This document shows, one piece after another, positions 23,819 to 33,887 of a stretch of DNA of 64,000 nucleotides (within the stretch, counting starts at the first letter, position 1; every line of letters starts with the position of its first letter). This DNA comes from Hypericum androsaemum (lineage: Eukaryota; Streptophyta; Magnoliopsida; Malpighiales; Hypericaceae), in the NCBI GenBank assembly GCA_963995505.1, contig OZ023181.1, positions 1,773,487 to 1,837,486 of the forward strand. The letters are read 5' to 3'. Made by a program: the position numbers and the translations under genes. The notes under the pieces were generated by a model. It was not told where the DNA came from and did no database searches. It saw nothing but the letters and a program-made list of their open reading frames with translations.

Positions 23819-24734
23819 GGGCAAATTGTCCTCAGCCCTTGAAGTTTGCAAAAATTATTGTTTCAGTTTTTTCTATTTCGAAATTAAAATTTTGGCCCCT
23901 TAGTTTATTTTTATTGAACTCTAAGGCCCCTCGCTTATGTCATCATATAATTTTTTATTTTTAATCAAGAAAATGACTATTATATCCTTCAATAAAAAAC
24001 AAAAAGTTACACTTTCTTTCCAGACCAGCTCTCTCCAAGTCCTCGCCGGCCATTTTTGTGCGGCACCGTCGGTATCGGTCTCTGTTCAATTAAACCCACC
24101 GCCGCTGCCCTCTCCTCAATCTCCAACATCGGGCGGCACCGCATGGAGGGATTCAAGACCTTCATCTTCGCCGACAGCAACACCTATCGCAGATCCTAGG
24201 TCACCAACCAGAAGCACGGGTTCGGAGATTTTGGTGAGAAATTGGGGATTTTGGTCGCAGGTTTGTCGTAGATGGTTGAAGAAGAGACCACATTGGCGAC
24301 CTTGGCAAGGAGTCCCTCACCTCTCGGCCAGGCTAGCGATGACGAACTGAGGGCGCTCCTTGCCTTCCGGTCGTCAAAATCGATGGCAGACGCGAAACTG
24401 GGAGCAAGGAGAGGTGACGAGGAAGGGACGACCGGAGAAGACGAGATCTGGATTTTTTGGGTTGATTGAAAAAAATATATCGTCGGAGCTGACAACCGGA
24501 GATGTCCGAATTACTGGAGAAAATAACCGGATATATTTGCTTTGTTTTTTATTTAAATATAAGGGTATATTAGTTATTTTCTTGATTAAAAAATAAAAAA
24601 TTGTATGATGACATCAGAGAAGGGCCTTAGAATTCAATAAAAATAAATTAGAGGGGCCAAAGTTTCGATTTCGAAACAAGAGAAACTAAAACAGTAATTT
24701 TGGTAAACCTCAGGAGGCTGAGGACAATTTGTCC
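23819..24734. mobile_element. Long-TIR element E (MULE-like) with GC-rich insert
   Basis: Starts GGGCAAATTGTCCTCAG and ends with the inverse, CTGAGGACAATTTGTCC. Arms are about 180 bp; both carry GGCCCCT, TTTTATTGAA, the CTAAGGCCC(T/C) block, a GATGACAT-type motif and TTTTCTTGATTAAAAA-type sequence in inverted order. Flanking 9-mers AAAGAAAAT and GAAAAAAAT agree at 7 of 9. The core (about 24010-24470) is GC-rich with open frames (24272-24469 plus strand; 24196-24495 minus strand), consistent with captured gene sequence. No donor family was recognised. Confidence 0.7.
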
Positions 24735-24743
24735 GAAAAAAAT

Positions 24744-25479
24744 TATTGGGCCCTTCGGGTGCTGACAATTTTTCAAATAATAAAGAGAAAAGATGTTGAA
24801 ACAAAAGTAAATTTTAGAAAACTGTTTATGGATATTATCCTGACCAGGTCAGCGGTCCGTTAAAACTAATAGGATGACCGTAAAAAAAAGTTAAAACTAA
24901 TATGATCACTTCTACGGGCACAATCGCCCACGTAAATTTCAGGGACTGAGTAATGACTTTTTTTACCTTTGTATTAAGACTCAAGTATAGTAAGATCATG
25001 TAATTTTTTTAATGATAAATTAAATTTCCTTATTTTTTTGGTGAAATATTAATAATTGCTTTGGAGATGTGGGTGTCCTGCACCTTTTCACTTTTTTCAT
25101 AAAAATCATATTCTACTCAAACATTCACTAAATTTTAACACTTACATTTTACTATTCGAACTCGACCCTCAATTAAATGTTAACAGCATTTTATCCATTG
25201 AGATATCTAATTGGTTGTACAACTTCTTCTTTTCTCTACTTACTAATGCCATCACAAGTTTTTATCCATCAAAATATGAAATGGGCATTTCCACATTTGG
25301 TGATTCGTCTGTTTGCGAAGAAGGTGGTAATCCAATCAGCTGATTTGGTCGGCTCCACATGAAATCTACACATACGGTCCTAGTATAGAGTAGCCACACG
25401 TCCTTATTACACAGGGATTTATGCAGAGACCTGGGCAGAAGTGCTCAGAGGTAAAAGCTGACACACACAATGCAAATAG
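24744..25479. other. Intergenic, upstream of LINE remnant
   Basis: AT-rich with no recognised gene. The ORF at 25056-25343 has no domain features. Confidence 0.35.
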
Positions 25480-25942
25480 ATGGCCTTTCATGCGATGTGG
25501 ATTAAATTCGTTATGGGTTGTATGTATCCCTTCTATTACTTGCAATGCTCTCGTTTAATGGCCAACCTTTATCCTGGTTTGATTTTGTTAGAGGTATTAG
25601 GCAAGGAGACCTTCTCTCCTCCTTTTTTATCCTCTTTATTTTCGATTCTCTCGCTCACTTCATTAACCACTTCAAGAATTTGGGTCAGATTTCTGGTTTT
25701 TATTTGAATAGGAACTACCCTCCTCTCATACATATTTTGTTTGCCGATGATACCTTACTTTTTGGTAAGGCTTGTGCTAACAAAGCTCAAATATTTTAAG
25801 TCTATTCTAGTTCAACTTTCTAAAGCTTCAGGTCAAGAAATCAATTTCCACAAATCAAGCATACAATTTGCGAGGTGGGAGAACAAAGACAACAAGGTCT
25901 AGATTATGTCTATCCTTGGAATGCAATAGATAAAGCATGATG
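25480..25942 (+). pseudogene. LINE reverse transcriptase, left fragment (interrupted by Athila)
   Basis: Non-LTR (L1-type) reverse transcriptase remnant. The frame from 25518 shows NGQPLSWFDFVRGIRQGD, then GFYLNRNYPPLIHILFADDTLLF, where FADD is the catalytic box and the -RQGD- segment is diagnostic of plant LINE RT. The start of the domain is in another frame (25480-25550), so a frameshift lies near 25545. A stop at 25797-25799 and a further frame change follow, after which KSILVQLSKASGQEINFHKS continues in a third frame. The copy was dead before the Athila insertion or decayed around it. It continues at 38211 on the other side of the retrotransposon. Confidence 0.85.
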
Positions 25943-25947
25943 ACAAG
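25943..25947. repeat. Target-site duplication ACAAG, left
   Basis: ACAAG immediately before the left LTR; an identical copy is at 38206-38210 immediately after the right LTR. Five bp is the usual Ty3/gypsy duplication length. Confidence 0.95.
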
Positions 25948-27421
25948 TGATGAGTGTGAAAACACTCTATCATCTATGTATGTTTTAGTGTCGATTTTCC
26001 ATTATTTCTAGTGTTGTTGTGTGTTATTTATCATTGTATTGTTATATATCGTGCTTTGAACGTTTTAGTATAGTTCGTGTGATTTTCATTACGTTTTGTT
26101 CATGTTTATTACTAGGAGACTATGTGGTAATGCAAGGAGGATTTTGGTGCACTTTATAGCGTGTCATAGGCGTGCGGATCAGCCGGGACGATTGGCGTTT
26201 TACGAGACCCAAGAAAGCGTGGAGCAAAACTGACCCCTTGCAACTCAAATGCCGATAACTTTCTAATCCGAAGTCCAATGGAGGCAAACAAGGTGGCACT
26301 GGAAAGAAGACATCCGGAGCTACAACTTTGTCTTCATGGACTTCTTCAGATTCGGAGTCCAAGTGGGAGGAAAATCGCGTCCAAAGTTGACCTTCGAATC
26401 TGCCAACAAATCTGACGAGTGGGCCAAATTTGAAGACTTGTTTTGGGCCCATTTTGGGCTTTAACTATAATTTCGTGGCTGAGACATTTTGGGGGGTAAA
26501 ATCTTGTATATAAGCCTTTGCTTAGATATTTTAGAGAGATTAGATATTTTGGAAGGATAATTAGATATTTTTGGTAAGAACTCTCCACTAACTCTTAGTT
26601 TTGGAAGAGAACTTGGCTCACCATTGTTGGAGTTTGTAGAGAACTTGAAGGAGAACTTTTGGAAGCTTGAAGATCATCTTGAGATTTCTCTAACCCTCTC
26701 TTTTATGTTTATGCTTTACTTGCTTCATTTAATGGATGTGTTTAGTTGTGTAGTTGATATGTGTGAGTAGTTGTTTAGTGGGTTTGGTGCCTTGATGGCA
26801 TCTATTTAGCCAATGGTTTAGTGGGGTTAAAATGCTAAGGTTTATGAACTAGTTAATGAGTTTAATGCTTATTCTTGATTGATCACCTTGATTATGAACA
26901 TGGTTAATGTTAATCGCCGAGAGGGGTTAGGATTAACGGACCATTTAACTAGTTGAGGAGACACCTATTGATGAGAGATCACCTTAGGTGACTAGTTGTC
27001 CAAAGGATGGTGATTATAGTTGGTGTTTAGTTAGATTAGATGGCTAATTTGTCGCGAGAGCGTGGTTAGTTCATCTAAGTCTAGTTAAGAATCGATTTAG
27101 ACTAGTTTGTCGCGAGAGCGTTGATTAGTTGCCTTCGAAACATCCGGACCATATCATGAACTTAATAAACCCCATATGCCATTTGGTTATTTAGTTTGTC
27201 ATTGGTACCTTGCCCACTCTTATTTTATTTGTAAAATCATCTTATTTAGTAGTAGTGTTATTTCGACTAATAGATTGTGTGTTTAGACTTGACAAAACCT
27301 TCTCGTTTAGTCCTAGACTAGTGGTGAAGTAGAGTTTGCGGCCTAGAACTTAGTCCTTGTGGGACGACATTCCCTTACTTACTCTTTATTGCAAGGGGGG
27401 GGTGAAAAATCCTTCCTTTCA
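25948..27421 (+). repeat. 5' LTR of the Athila element
   Basis: 1474 bp, starting TGATGAGTGTG and ending CCTTTCA, with TG...CA termini. A TATA-box-like TATATAAG lies at 26507-26514, about the right place for a U3 promoter. The first bases form a hairpin (GAGTGTGAAAACACTC at 25952-25967). It ends in a G8 run followed by TGAAAAATCC just before the primer-binding site. Any ORFs inside (for example 26120-26452 minus) also occur in the 3' LTR and are not genes. Confidence 0.95.
26507..26514 (+). promoter_or_regulatory. Putative TATA box of Athila 5' LTR
   Basis: TATATAAG in an otherwise moderate-composition stretch of the LTR; it is repeated at the equivalent position of the 3' LTR. It would place the transcription start some 25-35 bp downstream. 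Function is inferred from motif and position only. Confidence 0.5.
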
Positions 27422-27423
27422 AT

Positions 27424-27440
27424 TGGCGCCGTTGCCGGGG
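27424..27440 (+). promoter_or_regulatory. Primer-binding site complementary to tRNA-Asp
   Basis: TGGCGCCGTTGCCGGGG begins two bases after the LTR end. It is complementary to the 3' end of plant tRNA-Asp, the primer typically used by Athila/Tat-type elements, unlike the initiator-Met primer of many other LTR elements. Confidence 0.9.
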
Positions 27441-27567
27441 ATTAAGTACTAGACGCTTAATTTGGCTTACGAACTTGGATTGGGATATTTATTTATTTAT
27501 TTTTGTTTACTTGGTTACTATTACTTAGTGCCTTTGTTGTTTGTCTTACAAGGTACTTATTTGTCGC

Positions 27568-29298
27568 ATGCACTCAACTCGCTCAACGCACCACATTCCG
27601 ATCGGAGTAGACGTTGACATTGGATACTTGGAAAGGGTATTGCGACAAGAAAGAAGGACACAAGCAAGGATGAATCAACAACCTCATGAGCAAGAAGCTC
27701 CACAAGGAGCTCCGCAAGGCGATGCGCAAGGAGTTGGAGTTCCTCGAAGGTCTCTCATGGACTATGCTAGGCCCACCTTGAGAGGGGCAATGTCCGGAGT
27801 CCCTAGGCCAAATATCCAAGCTAACAACTTCGAGATCAAGCCGGCCGTGATACACATGCTCAAATCTTCGGTCCAATTTTATGGGTTGCCGAATGAAGAC
27901 CCCAACGACCATATTGCTAACTTTTTGGAGATAGCCGACACATGCAAGTACGATGGAGCTTCCGATGATGCCGTGAAACTTAGGTTGTTCCCATTCACTT
28001 TGCAAGACAAGGCTAAGATTTGGTACAAGCAATTGGTCGGGACATCGATAGCCACGTGGGAGGAGCTAGCAAGTGCCTTCCTTGAAAAGTACTTTCCCTT
28101 CTCAAAGACGAATAGGCTTGTGAAGGAGATCAACAACTTTCAACAATTTGAGAATGAGTCTTTGAGTGAAGCTTGGGAGAGATTCAAAGGATTGCAAAGG
28201 AGTTGTCCACACCATAACTTGACGGAGGAGTCTTTACTCCAAACATTTTACTTTGCTCTTGGATCCTCAACAAGGGGCACGGTTGATGCCGCCTCCAACG
28301 GATCCTTCTTAAGAAAAGATAGGGATGATGCCTACCACATCTTGGAGGAGTTGGCAGCTACAAACATTCTAATGGCCAATGAGAGAGCTAGGCAACCGAG
28401 TAAGGCGCACGTAGGAGTGATTGATGTTGATATTGCCTCCTCTATTCAAGCTCAATTGGCTTTGTTAGCAAAGAAAGTTAATGATCTAAGCTTGAACAAA
28501 AGCAATGTGGCGGCCGTGCAAACAAATTGTGAAGTTTGTGGCAATGTAGGCCATGAGATGAACGAGTGTGCCATGTTGGGCTCGTCTATGGAGCAAGTAA
28601 ATTTCATTGGTGGCCAAGGACAAGGCCAAGGACAAGGGGCAAATAGGATGGGAAATAATCCCTATTCGTCCACCTACAATCCGGGGTGGAGAAATCACCC
28701 AAACTTCTCTTGGAAGGGAGGAAATAGTGGCGAAAATATGGCGATGGTCCCTGATAAAGGACCTCCTCTTCGGTATCAACCTCAAGGGCCCCCTCCGGGT
28801 TTCCAACCACGTGCGTTCTTGACAGATAGAATGGGCGCTATGGAAGAGAAGTTTGAGAAGATGGATAAGTTTATGCACGAAGTTGGAGGTGTGGTTGGCC
28901 AACAAAGCCAAATTTTGGCGGCCATACAACAACAAGGTGCACGGCAGAATAACTTGGAGCAAATTCTCAAGGGACAAGCTACCGCGATGCATAATATGGA
29001 GACTCAACTTGGAGAAATTGCAAAGGCGAGTTCCCATAGAGCTTCCGGCTCCCTGCCAAGCTCCACAGAAACAAATCCTCGAGGAAATGTGAATGCAATT
29101 TCTTTGAGGAGTGGTAAGGAAATAGCTTCTCAAGAGGCAACCCGGAAGAACAATGACGATCCTATGGAAGCCAATGAGGAGGAGAAAGAAGTAGAGGCAG
29201 AGAAAGAGAGAGAAGTCCACCGGTTGAGAGTGCTGAAGAAGAAGTCTACATGCCACCACCACCTAAAGCTCCTCGACTACCATTCCCTCAAAGAGTGA
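27568..29298 (+). CDS. gag: Athila Gag polyprotein
   Basis: Forms the retrotransposon particle and packages RNA. The first ATG in frame is at 27568 ([20 protein letters not shown]); the open frame reaches back to 27541 only through a TTG codon, so ATG is preferred, giving 576 aa. The retrotransposon gag capsid domain runs about residues 90-240, including [35 protein letters not shown] and the [14 protein letters not shown] segment. One CCHC zinc knuckle, C-x2-C-x4-H-x4-C ([14 protein letters not shown]), follows at about residues 325-338, then a Gln/Gly/Pro-rich stretch and an acidic Glu/Lys tail. The last ~25 residues after EKEREV look out of frame, since the acidic pattern continues in the -1 frame that leads into pol. 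Confidence 0.93.
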   Translation: MHSTRSTHHIPIGVDVDIGYLERVLRQERRTQARMNQQPHEQEAPQGAPQGDAQGVGVPRRSLMDYARPTLRGAMSGVPRPNIQANNFEIKPAVIHMLKSSVQFYGLPNEDPNDHIANFLEIADTCKYDGASDDAVKLRLFPFTLQDKAKIWYKQLVGTSIATWEELASAFLEKYFPFSKTNRLVKEINNFQQFENESLSEAWERFKGLQRSCPHHNLTEESLLQTFYFALGSSTRGTVDAASNGSFLRKDRDDAYHILEELAATNILMANERARQPSKAHVGVIDVDIASSIQAQLALLAKKVNDLSLNKSNVAAVQTNCEVCGNVGHEMNECAMLGSSMEQVNFIGGQGQGQGQGANRMGNNPYSSTYNPGWRNHPNFSWKGGNSGENMAMVPDKGPPLRYQPQGPPPGFQPRAFLTDRMGAMEEKFEKMDKFMHEVGGVVGQQSQILAAIQQQGARQNNLEQILKGQATAMHNMETQLGEIAKASSHRASGSLPSSTETNPRGNVNAISLRSGKEIASQEATRKNNDDPMEANEEEKEVEAEKEREVHRLRVLKKKSTCHHHLKLLDYHSLKE

Positions 29299-32200
29299 AG
29301 AAGAAGAATGTGATGGATGACAAGTTTATTGGCTTCATGGAGAAGATGAAGAACATCCAGATAAGTATTTCTTTTCTTGAGATGTTGGATCAATTGCCAC
29401 AATACTCGAAGTTTCTCAAGGAACTCATCACTAAAAAGAGGAAGTGGGAGGATGGGCAGACGGTGGCTCTAACGGCTAACTGTAGTTCTCTTGTCTCCCA
29501 GAATCTTCCAGCGAAGTTAAAAGATCCTGGGAGTTTCACTATCCCCTGTCTTGTTGGTGATGTGGAGTTTCCAAAGTGTTTGTGTGACTTAGGCGCAAGT
29601 ATCAACTTGATGTCTTTATCCATCTTTCGGAAACTAGGCTTAAGTGAGGTGAAAGCAACATCGATGCTACTCCAATTGGCAGACCAAACCATAAAGAAGC
29701 CATTTGGGATCGTGGAGGATGTCCTGGTAAAGGTTGATAAATTTATCTTCCCAGTGGACTTTGTGGTGCTAGACTTTGTCGAGGATAAAAGTTGTCCATT
29801 AATTCTTGGACGACCTTTTCTTAACACAGCCCGTACTTATGTTGATGTGCATGGTGGAAGATTGATCCTTCGAGTAGGAGATGAAGAGGTGGTGTTTAAG
29901 ATGTCTGATGCAATGCGTCACCCTCTTGATGAGGGCACGTGCATGAAGATTGATCTGGTGGAGGGATGCGTCCATGATTTTGGCAAGGAGATCGTGGCAA
30001 GTATTGAGGATAAGATTCTTGAAGAGCAAGAAGTGGATAACTGTGAAGATTTTGAGGATGAAGATGGGAAGAAAAGTCTCCATGAGGATTTGGAGGTTAA
30101 CTTGAAGTATCGCACTCCACCATCTGTTGTGAAGGCTCCAAAGTTGGAGTTAAAAGAATTACCCTCGCATTTGAGGTATGCGTTCTTGAAGGATGGAGGG
30201 AGACTCCCTATTATCATCTCCAACAAGCTCTCCAAGGAGCAAGAGGAGAAAGTGCTGAAAATTGTGAACAACCGGATTAAGGCCATGGCTTGGCAAATAT
30301 CCGATATCAAGGGGATAAGTCCTGAAATTGTGATGCATCATATTCACATGGAAGAGGGAACAAAACCGAGGGTGGATCGACAAAGAAGATTGAATCCCAA
30401 CATGAAAGATGTGGTAAAGAAGGAGGTGATCAAGCTGCTAGAGGCTGGAATTATTTACCCCATCTCCGATAGTGAATGGGTAAGCCCGATCCACTGTGTC
30501 CCGAAAAAGGGAGGAATGACTGTTGTGATCAATGATGAGGGCGAGCTCATTTCCAAAAGGACGGTGACAGGATGGCGAGTGTGCATTGACTATCGGAAGT
30601 TGAATGATGCCACACGTAAGGATCATTTTCCTCTGCCATTCATTGATCAAATGTTGGAGAGAATTTCTGGGTATTCTCACTATTGCTTTTTGGATGGGTA
30701 CTCTGGCTATAACCAAATTGCAATATACCCAAGAGATCAAGAGAAGACCTCTTTCACTTGTCCTTTTGGTATTTTTGCCTATCGACGAATGCCTTTTGGA
30801 TTGAGTTGTGCTCCCGCAACATTCCAACGATGCATGGAGGCTATCTTTTGGGAAATGAATGAGAAGATTATGGAGATCTTCATGGATGATTTCTCGGTGT
30901 TCGGAGAATTCTTTGATAATTGCTTGGCCAATTTGGACAGAGTATTGGAGAGATGTGAAGAGAAGAACCTTGTTCTAAATTGGGAGAAGTGCCATTTCAT
31001 GGTGGATGAGGGGGTCGTCCTTGGGCATAAGATCTCTAAAGCTGGTATTGAAGTTGACAGAGCTAAGACAGAAGCAATAGAAAAGATGGGAGCACCGACT
31101 TCGGTCAAGGGAGTGAGAGCCTTTCTTGGCCATGCAGGATTTTACCGAAGATTCATCAAGAATTTCTCCCTTATAGCAAAGCCGCTTACCAATTTGCTAG
31201 TTAAGGAAGTACCTTTCAACTTTGATGAGCCATGTCGTCAAGCATTTGATTCTCTGAAGAAAGCTCTTGTCACAGCTCCGGTTATCTCTTCTCCGGATTG
31301 GAAGCTACCATTTGAAATGATGTGTGACGCGAGTGATATTGCTCTGGGATGTGTGCTTGGTCAGAAAAAGGAGGGAAAGCTTCATGTCATCTACTATGCT
31401 AGTAGAGTATTGGCGGGCGCCCAGCTTAACTACACAACCACAGAGAAGGAGATGTTGGCTGTTGTATACGCTTGTGACAAATTTCGGCCATACCTACTTG
31501 GGTCGAAGGTGATCATCTACACTGACCATGCAGCTTTGAGGTATTTATTCTCTAAAAATGATGCCAAGCCTAGACTCATGCGCTGGATTTTATTGCTCCA
31601 AGAATTTGACTTATCCATCAAGGATAAGAAAGGCTGTGAAAATGTTGTCGCGGATCATCTCTCTCGGCTAGAACATAGCGAAGGAATGGAGACGCATGGT
31701 GAGATTCAAGAAGAGTTTCCAGATGAAGCTCTGATGATGGTGAATCATGTGGTGGTACCATGGTATGCTGATTTTGCCAACTTCCTTGTTGGCGACATTA
31801 TTCCATCCGATTTGAGTTATCCCCAACGAAAGAAATTTCTAAGGGATGCTCAGCTATTTCTGTGGGATGAGCCTTATCTCTTTAAAAGGTGTAGCGATGG
31901 AGTACTTCGACGTTGCATTGCGGATGATGAAGTGATGACTATTCTGGAGCAATGTCATAGCACCCCGTACGCCGGTCATTATGGAGCAACCAGGACTGCA
32001 TCAAGAGTCTTTGAATGTGGGTTTTATTGGCCCAATATTTTTAAAGATGCTCGTACTTTTGTTGCTCAGTGCGATCGATGCCAAAGGACCGGAAATATCT
32101 CAAAGAGGAATGAGATGCCGCTCTCTGGAATTGTTGAAGTGGAGCTCTTCGATGTTTGGGGATTGGACTTCATGGGACCTTTCCCAACCTCTTATGGCAA

Positions 32201-33047
32201 CAAGTATATCTTGGTGGGAGTGGACTACGTGTCAAAGTGGGTGGAAGCTTGGGCATCACCCACAAATGATGCGAAGGTGGTCATTCGCTTTATCAAAAAG
32301 CTCTTCTCTAGATTTGGAGTGCCAAGGACAATCATCAGCGATGGCGGTTTGCACTTTTGCAACCGACCATTTGAGATCCTATTGAAGAGGTATGGGGTCA
32401 CTCACAAGGTTGCTACACCTTATCACCCCCAGACAAGTGGCCAAGTAGAGCTCTCCAACAGGGAACTCAAGAAGATCCTTGAGAAAACGGTCGGGGGAGC
32501 AAGGAAAGATTGGGCCAACAAGCTTGATGATGCTTTATGGGCATATCGAACGGCATTCAAAACGCCTATCGGGATGTCGCCTTACAAGCTTGTATATGGC
32601 AAGGCGTGCCACCTTCCGGTTGAGCTTGAGCATCGTGCATTTTGGGCCATAAAGACCCTTAACTACGATTACAAAAAGGCCGGTGAACGAAGGGTGCTAC
32701 AACTTGAAGAGTTGGATGAAATTCGAGACATGGCGTTCGAGAGCTCAAGACTCTACAAGGAGAGTACGAAGAAGAGACATGATGCCAATATTGTCAAGAA
32801 AGAGTTCAAGGAGGGCCAACAAGTTCTTCTCTACAATTCCCGATTGAGACTTTTTCCGGGAAAGCTCAAGTCAAAATGGAGTGGCCCGTTCAAGGTTGTG
32901 AGGGTTTTTCCATTCGGAGCCCTCGAATTAGAAAGCAGTGATGGAGGAGTTTTCAAGGTGAATGGCCAAAGGTGCAAGATTTACCTTGGTGGCAATATTG
33001 AACGACAAGCGGATGTGCAATCTGTGACTTCACCCTCCAATGAATGA
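29178..33047 (+). CDS. pol: Athila Pol polyprotein (protease, RT, RNase H, integrase)
   Basis: The open frame begins at 29178 after a TGA at 29175-29177, overlaps the end of gag by 121 nt in the -1 frame, and has its first ATG at 29250 (1265 aa from there). Residues counted from that ATG: aspartic protease near 112 ([11 protein letters not shown]); RT with [11 protein letters not shown] (~441), [15 protein letters not shown] and the catalytic FMDD (~544); RNase H with MCDASD (~690), [11 protein letters not shown] and TDHAALRYL (~758); integrase with the HHCC zinc site (~901-943, ending CDRC), and DDE residues at GLDFMGPF (~972), IISDGG (~1030) and QVELSNREL (~1066); a GPF-type tail [15 protein letters not shown] (~1209). 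No stop interrupts it and all catalytic motifs are present. Expression would need frameshifting, or the element may be supplied in trans. Confidence 0.95.
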   Translation, partial: GGERSRGRERERSPPVESAEEEVYMPPPPKAPRLPFPQRVKKKNVMDDKFIGFMEKMKNIQISISFLEMLDQLPQYSKFLKELITKKRKWEDGQTVALTANCSSLVSQNLPAKLKDPGSFTIPCLVGDVEFPKCLCDLGASINLMSLSIFRKLGLSEVKATSMLLQLADQTIKKPFGIVEDVLVKVDKFIFPVDFVVLDFVEDKSCPLILGRPFLNTARTYVDVHGGRLILRVGDEEVVFKMSDAMRHPLDEGTCMKIDLVEGCVHDFGKEIVASIEDKILEEQEVDNCEDFEDEDGKKSLHEDLEVNLKYRTPPSVVKAPKLELKELPSHLRYAFLKDGGRLPIIISNKLSKEQEEKVLKIVNNRIKAMAWQISDIKGISPEIVMHHIHMEEGTKPRVDRQRRLNPNMKDVVKKEVIKLLEAGIIYPISDSEWVSPIHCVPKKGGMTVVINDEGELISKRTVTGWRVCIDYRKLNDATRKDHFPLPFIDQMLERISGYSHYCFLDGYSGYNQIAIYPRDQEKTSFTCPFGIFAYRRMPFGLSCAPATFQRCMEAIFWEMNEKIMEIFMDDFSVFGEFFDNCLANLDRVLERCEEKNLVLNWEKCHFMVDEGVVLGHKISKAGIEVDRAKTEAIEKMGAPTSVKGVRAFLGHAGFYRRFIKNFSLIAKPLTNLLVKEVPFNFDEPCRQAFDSLKKALVTAPVISSPDWKLPFEMMCDASDIALGCVLGQKKEGKLHVIYYASRVLAGAQLNYTTTEKEMLAVVYACDKFRPYLLGSKVIIYTDHAALRYLFSKNDAKPRLMRWILLLQEFDLSIKDKKGCENVVADHLSRLEHSEGMETHGEIQEEFPDEALMMVNHVVVPWYADFANFLVGDIIPSDLSYPQRKKFLRDAQLFLWDEPYLFKRCSDGVLRRCIADDEVMTILEQCHSTPYAGHYGATRTASRVFECGFYWPNIFKDARTFVAQCDRCQRTGNISKRNEMPLSGIVEVELFDVWGLDFMGPFPTSYGNKYILVGVDYVSKWVEAWASPTNDAKVVIRFIKKLFSRFGVPRTIISDGGLHFCNRPFEILLKRYGVTHKVATPYHPQTSGQVELSNRELKKILEKTVGGARKDWANKLDDALWAYRTAFKTPIGMSPYKLVYGKACHLPVELEHRAFWAIKTLNYDYKKAGERRVLQLEELDEIRDMAFESSRLYKESTKKRHDANIVKKEFKEGQQVLLYNSRLRLFPGKLKSKWSGPFKVVRVFPFGALELESSDGGVFKVNGQRCKIYLGGNIERQADVQSVTSPSNE

Positions 33048-33887
33048 AAAAGGGAAGGAAAGTCAAGCTAACGACTATAACTTAGCATGTTTTTGTATTG
33101 TCCTTATATTTGTCATAGTGTAAATGTGTTTTTCTTATTACGCTTGTTCTTATTTGGGTATGATTTTGAAGCATTAGTTCTTTGCTTATGTGATCTTTTG
33201 CATTTTGTAGATGATTCAGACGGTTGGAGGCTCGACGGGGGACATAGGGGGGCGAAGCCCCCGTCCCAAACTGGGATCGACCTAAACGGTATGCGTTGGA
33301 ATCGGAGGAGGATGAAGGCGGAGAGGCCGGCGGCCGCCAGCCAACCCGGCGGCCGCCAGACAGAAAAAGGGTCCCCGATCCCGGCGGACGCCAGCCAACC
33401 CGGCGGCCGCCGGACGGAAAAAGGGTCCCCGATCCCGGCGGACGCCAGCCAACCCGGCGGCCGCCGGGTCCCGTTAAAAGGGGGTATAAAAACCCCCCCT
33501 TCCCCCCTTCTCTCTTCCCTTTTCCTCCTTATTTCCTCCCTCTTCTCAAACATCGACCCAACCACCCCGCTCCGACCAACATCCCGCTCGACCAAAACAC
33601 CGCCACCACCTTCCCGCAACTCCGAGACAACCACCTCCGACAGCCACCGCCGGCCGCTTCCCCTCCGAGCTACAAAGGGTAAAACCCTAATTTTTTCTTC
33701 TAGAGTCAATTCCCGACAAACGGAGCTTCAAAAACGCACGCTCCTTTGGACAAACTTGACCATCAAGGCGAGGCCTATACACCGAGCCAACCACCTCCGA
33801 CAGCCACCGCCGGCCGCCGCTCACCGGAGTTCAGCCGCCGCCGCCGCCGCCTGTCAAGAATTTTTTGCTATTCCTCCGCACACCGCA
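33048..33887 (+). other. Pol-ORF3 spacer with tandem repeats and internal promoter-like signals
   Basis: This GC-rich leader is open in the ORF3 frame from an ATG at 33087, but the proline/arginine-rich translation looks non-coding. It contains a possible splice acceptor (CATTTTGTAG, ending 33210), 54-bp tandem repeats (about 33328-33475), a TATA-like GGTATAAAAACC near 33482-33493 followed by a long pyrimidine-rich tract, a telo-box AAACCCTAA at 33682-33690, and a 30-bp direct repeat at 33628-33657 and 33788-33817. Together these resemble a plant core promoter and 5' UTR. Confidence 0.55.
33328..33475 (+). repeat. 54-bp tandem repeat, ~2.7 copies
   Basis: Units begin with CCAGCCAACCCGGCGGCCGC at 33337, 33391 and 33445, exactly 54 bp apart and nearly identical. 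The 54-bp period keeps the reading frame and would encode 18-residue repeats (ASQPGGR-TEKGSPIPAD type). Confidence 0.9.

Noticed and set aside
27583..28136. Minus-strand ORFs opposite gag
   Set aside because: Antisense shadows; the plus-strand gag frame has the domain motifs.
33113..33709. 198-aa minus-strand ORF within the Athila leader
   Set aside because: Antisense shadow of the 54-bp repeats and GC-rich leader.
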